From assembly GCF_036884655.1 (NCBI RefSeq), contig NC_088327.1, forward strand, positions 11,554,501 through 11,618,500: a DNA stretch of 64,000 nucleotides, in the 5' to 3' direction. Under the pieces are notes generated by a model. It searched no databases, was not told where the DNA came from, and saw only the letters and a list, made by a program, of their open reading frames with translations. Shown piece by piece: positions 11,463 through 22,160 of the stretch; within the stretch, counting starts at the first letter, position 1, and the number at the start of each line of letters is the position of its first letter. The DNA is from Musa acuminata AAA Group. Its lineage: Eukaryota; Streptophyta; Magnoliopsida; Zingiberales; Musaceae. Position numbers and translations under genes: made by a program.

Positions 11463-13832
11463 TTACAGAGAACCAGTAGCCAGGGCCGAAGTCCCCAAGT
11501 AAACACTGCCATCCATGGGCAGATCATCAAAGCTCCACAGGTTCACAGCACTCGGATCATCCTGAGCCAGTTCACCACCAAATAGGCAGTCAATTGACAA
11601 ATTGGAGCTCTCCTCAAGGTAAGGAAACTGCAGGATTTTCATGTACGACTCATAAGCAGATATGTCATCAGGGAGTTTAACTGCAGTGCTCTCTTCTGCC
11701 GACACTTCCACTCCACAATTGTCTTTCAAATTCGTCTGAGGGTTATCATGTCCCAGCAATTCAGTGACATTGCCTTCGATAGCAGCAGGAACATGAACTG
11801 GCATGATCTCTGGGGTTTTTGTCTCATATTCCCATACAAAGTCAGGATGGCCAAAAGAGTTACTTCCCTCATCAGAAGGGAAGTTGAGAACTTCACAAGG
11901 TGCAGAAAGTTCTTTTGTTGCAGTGGGGTTCCAATAGTCAGGTTTAGTTAGCACCTTCTCTTCCAAGAAGCCCGTAGCAGAATAGACATCACAATCCTGG
12001 TCATTCAGATAGGTGTACTGCTTGAATTCATTTTGTTCAGACAGATTTGGCATAGGTGGTTTTCGAGAAGTAGGCTTCTGAATGCGCTTTTGGCCACCAG
12101 ACTTTGCTGTAGTGGGGAAATTCACCTTTGCCTTTTTGCCACGGATGCGACGAGCTTCAGCATCATCAGCTCTTGCAGCCTCTTCAGCTGAGTTAAATGT
12201 CCCGAGCCAAACACGGACTCCTTTGTGAGGATCTCTGATTTCCGCTGCCCATTTGCCCCATGGGCGCTGGCGGATTCCACGGAATTGATTCTTTCTCTTC
12301 CTTTTGGTTGACTCAGCTGCAGATCCATCATAGACTCCTGGTTTTAGAGTGACTGAACCCTCTGCAGTACAAATAGAACAAGATTTTCAGCAGTTTTTAC
12401 ACTCCCAACACATACACAAAACATAACCATATTACTTGGAAGCAACTAAATCGCTGCCTTCCCCCGCACCAAAACTCCTCATTCAAAAGCTAATCAGATT
12501 AGTGAAGAAAAGTAACCATAATTGTTTAGATCATCTCCATCCATAATCAATAATATCTTCCTGTTTCTCTCCTCATCCGATGTGTAAAAACTAACATAAT
12601 ATAAGGTGTCTAGGTAGTTCCCTTTGATCCGATCATCTGCTAGTGAAATTCTAGGAATTTTGATTCTCTAACACAAGATTGCAAAACCTCACCTATATCC
12701 AACACTCAGATATCAGAAAAACACGACAAATCACAATGTTGCACTAGCCTAGAGTAGATAAGAAACTTATTTTTCCCATGAAACAAAACATTAGCACTCG
12801 GACAAGGTTCCTATTTTTAGACTTAAGCTCACATCACCACGAATCTAGGAAACAAAGATCTAAGCTTCACCATCTTTCTCAAACCTGAATGGAAAAAAGC
12901 CCAGCTTTTTCACTTCTTACATAAAAGTTTCAATAACCTCCCAAAAAAAGATAACCATATTCACAACGTGTTATGTTACAATGAAAGAAAAAAATCATCT
13001 TTCTTGTTTTCAAGAAAATTAAATTTCTCGAAAGTTGAAATAATAATCAACTTGGGATCATTAGCACCTACAAAAAGATTTAAAGTCAAATCTCGTGTTT
13101 CTTGATCACTTGTTAACAAAAACAAATTCTGAAAAGATCGTTTGAGCCACTGCCAGAGTTTGGGTACCTTTGAACGACAGAAGGCCGTAAAGAAAAGATC
13201 CACTAACAAATCAATGGAAATTACACAATTCCGTAAAATAAGAAATCTCAAAGATTATCATTCGATTTGCTACTTCGATTTTCTAACCTTTGTCCTTCCA
13301 GAACAAAAGCCGAAGAAAAGCTCTGCAAGAACTAGTCTTAAATTGGCGAAAAATTGCAAGACGGATGATAAAAAAATAACACCATGTGTGAAAAAGACAA
13401 AACCCACCTTTATTTTTGTTAACTTATTATTACTCCGTTCTTCACAACTCAAGAGAAAGAATCTCAAGTCATAAACCTATTATAGATGAGATCTAGTTAA
13501 AATAGAGGATATGCAATTAGAAGAAGATAGAATAAATGTGATATTTCTGGTAAAAATCGCAACTTTTTTCACAAATTTCCTCAATTACCTCGAGAGAAGG
13601 ATGATCTCCGTTGGACGGTCTTAAAGCTGATCTCGCCCTCCTCGAAGTCATCGAAGTCGTCCTCCTCGGACTCGTCGTTGAACTCCTGAAAGTCCGTCTC
13701 AAAGTCATCCTCGACCTCCACCCTCCGCTGCTTCCCTCTCCTGTTCTTCCCGCCCGGCCACAGGTGCTCCGCCTTCACCCGCCACGAAGCCGACGGCGGT
13801 ATGAAGTCGGAGATGATCGCTCCTCCACACAT
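11463..13832 (-). CDS. Group VII ERF transcription factor, left copy, RAYD motif altered
   Basis: Exon 1 (13832-13589) and exon 2 (12361-11463) encode 380 residues, the same length as the right copy. The N-terminus [13 protein letters not shown] is the Met-Cys motif of group VII ERFs (RAP2.12/RAP2.2 class). In that family Cys2 is oxidised in oxygen and triggers proteasomal degradation through the N-degron pathway, so the factor acts in hypoxia; this is family knowledge. An acidic stretch at about residues 40-70 is followed by a basic KRKRK and one AP2/ERF domain at about 107-164 ([19 protein letters not shown]). The protein differs from the right copy at about 12 positions. One change is in the domain itself: residue 147 of the RAYD element is Asp (codon at 12165-12167), where the right copy and the family have Tyr. 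The gene is otherwise intact, with the same intron sites. It is divergent from its twin, with start codons 8.3 kb apart. Confidence 0.92.
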
Positions 13833-14551
13833 CTCCCCACCCCTCTAAAGACTACTCTTTTACGGGTTTTCCTCCACGAAACGCAATGAAACAAAGGAAA
13901 GCGAGGCGTTTTATTGGAGAAAGGCTGGAGGGTAGGTGGGGAAGCTTTATAGTTGGAGATAATTGTGAGTTTGGTGGGAGGGATGATGGTTAATTAAAGT
14001 ATAGATATTATTTAAGTGTTTTCTTTAACCTATATTAAATTTCAAACCCTCCTAGAAATTTTATTTAAGCAAACATTTGTTTTACATGGACGTATACAGT
14101 TCTTATCCAAAACTCTGGTTCTGCTCTTTGGAGTTGATGGTTGCAGAAATGCCCATACAAGAAAAATAGAGAGACATCTTTGATAAAAAAGTGTTTCTAT
14201 TTTGCTAAGGGATTCAGATTATGTCAAAAAAACTCTTTCTTCATAATATTTACATAGTCCCTTTGGTGGAAGCTAACAAAAGAGTTTCGTCTACTGGTTT
14301 TCTATTATTGTTTTTTTGTCTACTGGTACATGGAAAAGTTGAATGAATTTGCTCTCCAATCTTTTACTAAAGAGATATTGGCTAAGATGATCAACAATTT
14401 GCACTTACAGTTATTGCATGTGTTTTCTTTCATCCTTTAAACCGGGTGATCTTCTCTTCATATCAAGAGTACTTTTTGCTGTCTTAAGTTCAAATTTGGT
14501 ATTAGTAAAAGAAAGCAACAGAGAATCATTCCTCTATGGATGTCTTTGCAG

Positions 14552-15118
14552 AGTTGACAGGAACAAGTATCAGATCCAAATTCCTTTGCCACCAAAGATT
14601 GATCCGAGTGTTACAATGATGACGGTTGAAGAGAAGCCTGACGTTACATACAATGATGTAGGTGGATGCAAGGAGCAAATTGAGAAGATGCGAGAAGTGC
14701 GTAGAACTTGTCTTTTATCTTTTCATAATTTTTAGGGTTAACTTATTTACCAGTGGTTATATAACATATGTTACTTTTACCAGGAGAAAATCTAATTACA
14801 TATGTTATGCCATTTGCAATGTGTTCTTTTAAGTTCACATGGTCATCAATTTGCATATTAATCTATTGACATTCTTTGTGCATCATATCTTTTCTTCAGG
14901 TTGTAGAACTTCCTATGCTTCATCCAGAGAAGTTTGTCAAACTAGGTATTGATCCTCCAAAAGGTGTTCTCTGTTACGGGCCCCCAGGAACTGGCAAAAC
15001 ATTACTAGCTAGAGCAGTAGCTAACAGAACAGATGCTTGCTTTATTCGTGTCATCGGAAGTGAGCTTGTCCAAAAGTATGTTGGAGAAGGGGCTCGGATG
15101 GTTCGCGAGCTTTTTCAG
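14552..15118 (+). pseudogene. RPT1: Fragment of 26S proteasome ATPase RPT1 (regulatory subunit 7)
   Basis: Two adjacent exons of an RPT1-like gene are present: 14552-14696 ([15 protein letters not shown] ... [16 protein letters not shown]) and 14900-15118 ([12 protein letters not shown] ... ARMVRELFQ). The Walker A motif GPPGTGKT is intact, and both frames are open with matching phase. The N-terminal exons, the Walker B/DEID exon, the arginine fingers and the C-terminus are not found on either side, so this is a fragment of a protein normally about 425 residues long. It lies in the spacer of the inverted duplication, 533 bp from the end of the left arm. Intact RPT1 is part of the AAA ring that unfolds proteasome substrates. 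Short chimeric transcripts are possible, but no start or stop context supports a functional gene. Confidence 0.88.
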
Positions 15119-15676
15119 GTTGTCAAGCATCTGAGTGAAACTGTTGTGTTCTTATGATTTTTACTGCTGAGAATCTATCTCTACCATTTTTCTCACTTCA
15201 ATTGTAAGTATGCATTCAAATCCAATCTCCTAAATTAAATTATCAACGAAACGGTTGTCTGTTCTAACCCTTACCATCCGTCCATGCTATTATTCTTGAA
15301 GGAGGGAGGGGAGGTATTCACGCTGAGCAGGCAGGGATTCATTTTAATGGTGCAGTTGATGTGCACATGATACACTTTCTTCAATTTGATGAACATCCAT
15401 TCAATGTATCTGTCCTATTGAGTCAGTGGCATTCATTCGACAGCATGTTTGGTGGTCTCAACAATTCTAGCATCTCATAAACATGTTTGCAAGAAGCCCA
15501 GTGGAAGCACATTCCATAATTCATAACCATTAGTCGGTATTTGTGACAGATTCATCTCGAGATAAAAATGATTCTAGTGCAGCAATTATCAAACGAGCAA
15601 ACTGAATCAAAATGGTGGCAAAATTCTCCGTGGTAAAGGGATTAATCTATCAGTAACACCATTCAAGATCCATGGC
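15119..15676. other. Spacer between RPT1 fragment and small gene
   Basis: The first part looks like continuing RPT1 intron. The later part is the probable 3' UTR of the minus-strand gene that follows. No gene is seen here. Confidence 0.4.
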
Positions 15677-16676
15677 TCATGTTACCAGGTAAATCGGACC
15701 AAAAGCCTGAGCTCTCAAAGGATGGTTTTGGTGGTCCAAGAATCTGTAAGGCACCTCAGTCTCTTCTGCTCTTGTAGGAGTGAAGCAACAAGCAAGAGGT
15801 CCTGAAGTAGATTGTCGAATTCTTCGATGAAGCTGAGAAAATTTACTTCCATTTCCAAATATCCGACCCGACAATGGTCTGTGATCTGCATCCAAAGGAT
15901 TGGAGGCGGAGGAGTCCTTCAGCGTATTATTGGTTTTGGATGTTGCTTCTTCTCCTGCACTTTTTCCAAACTTAAACCAGAAGGATACAGATCTTGGCCA
16001 TGTCTTCTTCTTCTTCTTTGTATCTTTCATTCTCACCTTCTCGAGCGAGTCGGATTGTGGAAGTGAGAGTATATTGCTAGCATGATTTCTTGCTTCTTCC
16101 AGGAACTGATCAAAGAAGTGAAACGATGTACTCAGCAGTGGACTACATATGAGTTGCTTGAGAACTTAACAAGTCAAATTCACAAGTATTACACCATGCT
16201 GTGGTCTGTTTGTGACAGAAGAGTAAAGAATGAACCTATTTGCATTCGAATCTACAAACTGTTCATTCTTGTTTTTCATATCAGATGAGAACTTCAAATT
16301 CAGAAGTATTACACCATTCTGTGGTCTGTTTGTGACAGAAGAGTAAAGAACGAACCTATTTGCATTTGAATCTACAAACTGTTCATTCTTGTTTTTCATA
16401 TCAGATGAGAACTTCAAACACTGCAAGACTACATGGCAAATGACGGAAAGAAACTCCAAATGAACACCACAGTAATCCTAAAATAAGACCACAGAGAGGG
16501 GCTTCACAAAATTCAGAGCATCTGTATCAAGCTATACGTTTACAACCAAAGAAAGATTGATGAATCAATCAAAGGTACAGCAAATTAAGTACCTTTGAGA
16601 AGTCCAATTGGAGATCATAACCAAGCTCGCCGCAGTTCCCATGTTCATCTTTGGGGAAAATGGGAGACTTGTTCAT
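15677..16676 (-). CDS. Small plant protein of unknown function (170 aa, two exons)
   Basis: Exon 1 (16676-16593, 28 codons, MNKSPIFPKDEHGNCG ...) joins in phase 0 to exon 2 (16105-15677), giving 170 residues. The joined sequence LDFSK-FLEEARNHASNIL is followed by a lysine run, a WFKF segment, an SGRIFG/TSGPLACCF block, an EETEVPY motif and the end GPIYLVT. I recall a plant-specific uncharacterised family with the order FSKFLEEAR, basic WK/WF segment, SGPL and YGPxYxVT end, but cannot name it securely. There is no signal peptide or membrane segment. It is the only apparently intact protein gene in the spacer between the duplication arms. Its 487-bp intron carries a 120-bp tandem duplication. 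The function is unknown. Confidence 0.65.
16179..16418. repeat. Tandem duplication, two 120-bp units in an intron
   Basis: The units at about 16179-16298 and 16299-16418 differ at only a few positions (for example CACAAGTATT against CAGAAGTATT). A partial start of a third unit (TCAGATGAGAACTTCAAA) follows. They sit within the intron of the 170-residue gene. Confidence 0.92.
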
Positions 16677-17694
16677 CTTCCTACTGCAACCCAGAGACAG
16701 AGTACAGAGAGAGGATCAGCGTGTCCATGAAGCACAGGATAATCCGCAACCGAAGCATCATCTGTACCCGAGTGCTTTGCCGTGTTATTATGAAGAAAAG
16801 CTACAAGAAATTCCAGATCATTTTGCTTTCCACAAGAAAGCACGGGCTGCTTTGTTCTAGAGTGCTAGTTAGGGACTGTCCAAAGCGTAGAGAGCTTGTG
16901 TCTCCTAAATGAAAGCTAAAGAGAACATGAACAAAAATTGAGAAGAAGATGACAATCATCTTTTTCTTGGAAAGAGATGCGAGTCATTATCATCAGACAA
17001 GAAAAAGTAGAGGGACAGCAAATAGACAGGAAATTGGAACAAGACAAGAGGAGAACTAATACCCCATCAGCATTGCTTTAGCTCTGAAGTTAGCAGAGCA
17101 GCTCTCAGCTTGGTCTTTCTTGGTGGAGCATCAGCAGTAGTTTGGTGCAGATAAAAAGATCCTGACAGGAGAAACACAGCACAAGAACACAATCGGCTCT
17201 GCTACCTTCTCGTGAGCATTAATTCTCTTTCCTGAGCCAACATCTCTGACAAAGAACAGGGCCCAAACCATAAAATCTTTGGCACCTTGTAAGTGTAACT
17301 GCTGTAACTTCTCATGCCGACCAGAAGATGGTACGCTTTGTTGAGAGAGAAATCATGTGGGGTAGAAACATGTGGCGGTGACGGATGTCAAGGCAAAGAC
17401 AACGGCATAGAACATGGTGTGTCTTGTTCCAAGTCCGATTGCGTTTTCTGAGCAGTCCTCAATGTCAGGCACTTGAAAGGCTGCAGAAAACCTATAAAGA
17501 TTCTGGATTTTCTCATGTACTAAAGATCTTTCTTGGAGATGATCTGAGAAAGATTACGCGTCAGAGAATCTTCTCGTCGACAGTTGCTTCGTTCCCCAGA
17601 ATGAATCTTCCTTTTTTTCTTGATTCCACAGCTCGACGAAGTGCAAGAACAGATGCATTTTCAAGAAAAGAGACATTTTTGGGCCAAAAATGAG
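16677..17694. other. Upstream region of small minus-strand gene
   Basis: This is the probable 5' UTR and promoter of the 170-residue gene. Open frames at 16595-16912 and 17385-17693 have no recognisable family and are not called. Confidence 0.4.
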
Positions 17695-17765
17695 ACATTT
17701 TTTTTGTAGAGAAATCACTGCACAAAAGGTGTGCATAAAAAAATAAAGATTAAATAAGAAATTTT

Positions 17766-17837
17766 GGGGCATTCCGAGAATTGAACTCGGGACCTCTCGC
17801 ACCCTAAGCGAGAATCATACCACTAGACCAAATGCCC
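17766..17837 (-). tRNA. tRNA-Pro (AGG)
   Basis: This 72-nt gene starts GGGCATTTGG. The 7-bp acceptor stem GGGCATT/AATGCCC has discriminator C. The anticodon stem CTCGC/GCGAG encloses loop TTAGGGT, so the anticodon is AGG. The T arm is CCGAG-TTCAATT-CTCGG. A poly-T stretch follows on the transcribed strand, as expected for a polymerase III terminator. There is no intron. Confidence 0.95.
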
Positions 17838-17969
17838 ATTGATGAATGGTTATCACTTTAATTAGTATTATATCTTAACTTTGGACAATTCTTTTCCTAG
17901 CAGGGAAATGTGTTCGATGTCAAAGATAAGATATAATAATAATTAAAGTGACATTAACTGTTCAACAAA

Positions 17970-18041
17970 GGGCATTTGGTCTAGTGGTATGATTCTCGCT
18001 TAGGGTGCGAGAGGTCCCGAGTTCAATTCTCGGAATGCCCC
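17970..18041 (+). tRNA. tRNA-Pro (AGG)
   Basis: This is an exact inverted copy of the tRNA at 17766-17837, with the same stems, loops and AGG anticodon. The 5' ends of the two genes face each other 132 bp apart. Downstream T runs at about 18049-18068 can act as terminator. Confidence 0.95.
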
Positions 18042-18109
18042 AAAATTTTGTTTTATCTTTATTTTTTTATGCACACCTGTTGTGTAGTGATTTCTCTGCA
18101 AAAAAATGT

Positions 18110-20372
18110 GGCACAAATCAAGAAAATTCAAAAGGGAAAAAGAAAACAAAAAATTATCAGAAATTTCTTCGCAAAGAAAAAATGGCACACATCATGAAAG
18201 GTTGAAAGTAAAGGAAAAGAAAACAAAAAAGGGCGATAATTTGCAAAGTTTCTTTTTTATATTGGTTGTCATAATTGATCTATGAGAGTGTCAAAAGAAA
18301 GGGCAAATATTGATGAACAAGTGTTTCTGTAGATGAACACACATCAGTCACTGGAGCAGTTTCACTTGCTATTCTAAAGATCAAGCTTTGCAGTGTAAAA
18401 AGAAGAAGCTGGAAACAAGTTCAATGATCCATTAATACATGAGTTTGAAGTTGTATGCCTCCACAGTGAGAATGATGCTGTTTTCCTCCAAGAAACTGTG
18501 TATGACATGTAAAGCTGACTTTTATCTGATACATGCAGTTTACACAGATTGCAAACTCAACAATGCTGTTTCTTGTTCTCTGAATGCTGCATTTGACTAA
18601 ACCTTTTGTTCCACTTTGTAGAGAGAGGGTTTCTGATTAGTGGTTGAACCAAATCTAGCCAGCTAAATTGTCAAATTATTTTCCGCCACGATGTTTAAAA
18701 TTAATTGATTATTTTAGGTTGCAGCCTGAAAAATCCTTGTTGCCTCGGTTGTCGATATGACTTGTTCTGATTAAGATAAACTCATGTTGTTGAGCAGAAC
18801 AACAAGGAAATTGGTGATACTTGAGAGAGAGATGCTGATCTAATCTTGACTGCTTGGCATCTGTTTCCAACCTGCCCAGCTAACATCTGACACTGTTATA
18901 TTGAGACTTTCTATTGAGTTTTCAGTATCAGCTAACAACAAGGTGGAAGGAGTATTTGACTTGTGGCCATCAATCTCTTGTCATGTCATTTCTTGCATAA
19001 ACCGATAAGAAACCGTTAATTTAGTTGATGAAGGGCATCGTTTCTAGATGTCATGAATGGTGAGAAAGAAAACTCTTTTTTATGAAGAACAAATGTGTCG
19101 CAAGCTTTGTGCTACCAACTCAAATCCCAAAAGAGGTTGGTGGCTGAGCACTTCATTGCCACTGTTGCTAGGATCATCAATGGAAGAAGACACCTCCAAA
19201 AGGAGTATATTCTGATCAAATTTAATTCTATATCTTAAACAAGCATTGCAAAATCCTACATCAATGTGTCACACTTTGTCTCTTCTGATTATAAATTGAA
19301 AGTTCAGAGTATGTCTAAATCATGACAAGCACATCAGAAAATCCATATTTCTTCAGATTATCAGACAGACAACATGATTTATGAGAAGGATTCACCATGG
19401 TGCTTTGACCATATCGGTTGCGGTGATGTTGCTGTTAAGCAGCAATAACTTGCACCGGTTTTTGCCTCCATTAGCTCAATTCATCTAGGTAAAGTATTCT
19501 GATGAATAAATGCACCTTTTAGCTTCTTTCCGACAAATATTTTGATGCTGCAATGGAGAAAAGAATAGATGCCATATTCATTTGATTTGGACAATTTGTC
19601 CTAATAAATGCCTATTGAGGTCTGGCACTTCAAATAACTAAATTTGCAGGAAAATGGTCAGCACAAGATTCGACTTCCATGCCATGGTCATGAATGACAT
19701 GAGTGCTGATAACTTCAGCCAACAAATGGACATAAAACAATCTACTTGTAAAGCAGGATCTACTTGTAATCATGGAATGCTCTTGGGTTTAATCAGTGCA
19801 GTGCTGCTGCAAGTTGCATTAGATATCGATGTGTGAGCTCAGTGCCAGAGATGAAACTTTTGTTGTTAGCTTCTTTTTCTATTGCTAATGGTTCCTTCTT
19901 TAACTAAGTCAACCTTACCGGTATGTCGTCACGAGTAGAACTATTATGTCTTTGTCTTCTCCATGCTCCTCAGAAGGATAATCAACAATGGCCCCATCAA
20001 CTGTTAAATCTATTGTCTCAACATTGATTACTCTTCTTCTTTAGGCTAGCATTGTAGACATAGACATATTTATGTATTCAACATAGTTTCTATCATTACA
20101 GGGAGGGAGAAATATTGATTCTGGAGCCAACTTGAATGAAGTTTTCAGGCTCAACATATTTGGTCTACTGTGATTGCCAAAGATGATTTCTTAATAGTTG
20201 CAGCTGGCAAACTTGTCTCAAGCATATAAACCGAAAGCTAGCGGAAGAAACTAAACTTACATGCTCAGTCCTGATGGATTATTATTTATTTATTATAACA
20301 TACATACACACACACATATATATATATATAAATAATAGCTTTTCATGGAAATTTCCATTCTTGATGTTATAT

Positions 20373-20417
<45 letters not shown>

Positions 20418-21975
20418 CTTTTAAAGTTGATAGAAAACACAATCATGAATGGTTGTTGCATACTTTCTCTCTGTAAACCATAAATTTCAAGTTGGTGAAG
20501 AGTTCAAACTCAATTGGCAGAAGAAGAAAAATAAAGACTAATACTGGAAGGAAATGTATCGAAAAGAGAGAATTTTAATCAGAAACAGTTTCAAACTTCT
20601 CTGATTCTTTTCTATCCTGAGCAACATTCTGCAAAGTTTGGTAATCAGAAACAGTTGCAAGCTCTGTGAGTCCTGTCAGTCCTGACCTTCATTCTGCAAA
20701 GCTTCTGGTAATGGTAGCTCAGGTTAGCCGCAACTCTGCACATGAATCATGAAGTCAACACATTGGCATCCACCATCAGCATCACCTTTGTATTGACTTG
20801 GTCCACCCACTTGTAGATGCAGCTTGAAGTTGATCTCCCTCAGCAAAGTCCAATGCCAGGCTGCAGAAGAAGTTGTGGTCATTGCCATCTCTGATCTACT
20901 TGTGCAGGGAAAGTTAATCCAACAGTTGAGGAGTCTCTTGTGGATGTTGTGCTGTTTGTTGTCTTTGTTCTCAGAAACTTCTCTTGGCCTCCTGGCCATG
21001 TCCCACACAGCTGACTGTTCTGTCTCCTTCTCTCCTCCTGTCCCTTTTCCCTATGTTTCACCACAGACTCAGTGCATGCACCTGCCCTTCATCCTCCAGT
21101 GTTCTTTCCACTAATCTTGGCATGTATTTGTCATTTTCAGTTGCCTATATTTGGTGCTTATCTCCTGGAAAAATTACTTATATCCACAACTGAACCAATC
21201 ACAATTGTCAAAACCAAATCAAACACTTAAGCAATTGTGCTCCAAAGGTAATAATTGAGATCTTTTTATGAAACAAGAAAAGAGATTAGTGGATTAATTC
21301 CATTCCCAAGTCTAACTAAATATCAATTTTCATTTCCTCGATGAAATTTTATTCATATGAGGATTCAAAATATCATGTAAATAAACCCCATTGGACATAA
21401 ATAATGTCATCAAGGGAATTGACATATCATGAGACTTTGTTCCTGTCAAAATCAAAATAAAACATTAGCTTAATTGGCTAGTCAAACCTGTCCCAATCCA
21501 ATAGCCCATACTCTTCGTTTGGCATAAGGTGACTTGACACAACCCCTCTCTCTTCATACATCCCTTCTTTCCATCTCTACCACAAACGAACTAATTAATG
21601 TCAACATTATCTCAAAATTTTCCTCTTTTAAATTTTTAATATTTCATTTATATTCATAAAATTATATATATATATATATATACATAATTTTTATCACTAT
21701 CATAATTACCACTTAAAACTATTCACAGTCCCTTTTTATTATTGATAATCTCTTTGAAAAATAATAATTTTTTTTTCTTTCTTTATAATCCCTTATTAGT
21801 CATTGTCGTCATCGACCGTCACCTGCTCGTCGGTTGATGCTGTCTGACCCCACTCAATATTATCCCTCAAAAAAGAGAAAAAAAGAGAATGAGAAAGAAA
21901 AATGAGAAGAACATGAACATATTTATGTATAATTAATTAAAAAAAAGTTATAAATAATAAAAATGACATTAACAC
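18110..21975. other. Gene-poor spacer between duplication arms
   Basis: No protein gene or RNA gene could be supported in 3.9 kb. Visible items are a 66-bp tandem duplication at about 20577-20709 (AATCAGAAACAGTT and ATTCTGCAAAG occur in both units) and AT microsatellites at about 20378-20414 and 21662-21682. An unspliced non-coding RNA cannot be excluded. Confidence 0.45.
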
Positions 21976-22160
21976 ACTTAAATAATATCTATACTTTAAT
22001 TAACCATCATCCCTCCCACCAAACTCACAATTATCTCCAACCATAAAGCTTCCCCACCTACCCTCCAGCCTTCCTCCAATAAAACGCCTCGCTTTCCTTT
22101 GTTTCATTGCTTTTCGTGGAGGAAAACCCGTAAAAGAGTAGTCTTTAGAGCGGTGGAGAG

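Larger units (their letters stand above)
8326..14019 (+). repeat. Left arm of large inverted duplication
   Basis: Read on the reverse strand, this 5.7-kb segment matches 21976-29985. It starts inside a SYLF intron (equivalent to 29985) and ends just upstream of the ERF promoter (equivalent to 21976). Compared with the right arm it lacks segments corresponding to 25265-26700, 27432-27919 and 28860-29320. Two of these junctions carry short filler sequence. An expanded AT tract is the main gain. Confidence 0.92.
17695..18109. repeat. 193-bp palindrome containing two tRNA genes
   Basis: The arms at 17695-17887 and 17918-18109 are inverted copies separated by about 30 bp. Each arm contains a full tRNA-Pro gene, about 70 bp of 3' flank and about 50 bp of 5' flank. 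The tRNA parts are identical and the flanks slightly diverged. Confidence 0.93.

Noticed and set aside
11748..11951. Open frame on the plus strand within the left ERF (and its mirror at 24044-24247)
   Set aside because: It appears in both arms only because it is antisense to the same ERF coding exon.
12122..12331. Separate minus-strand frame next to the left ERF coding frame
   Set aside because: It is an out-of-frame reading of ERF exon 2. The true frame runs through from 12361 to 11463 and encodes the AP2 domain.
13142..13474. Possible small gene in the ERF intron (also 22541-22852)
   Set aside because: It lies wholly in the long ERF intron, has no motif, and is repeated only because of the duplication.
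14020..21975. Whole spacer plus arms as one large DNA transposon or Helitron
   Set aside because: No transposase, helicase, terminal repeats or target-site duplication could be seen, and breakpoints differ in type. Kept only as a test suggestion.
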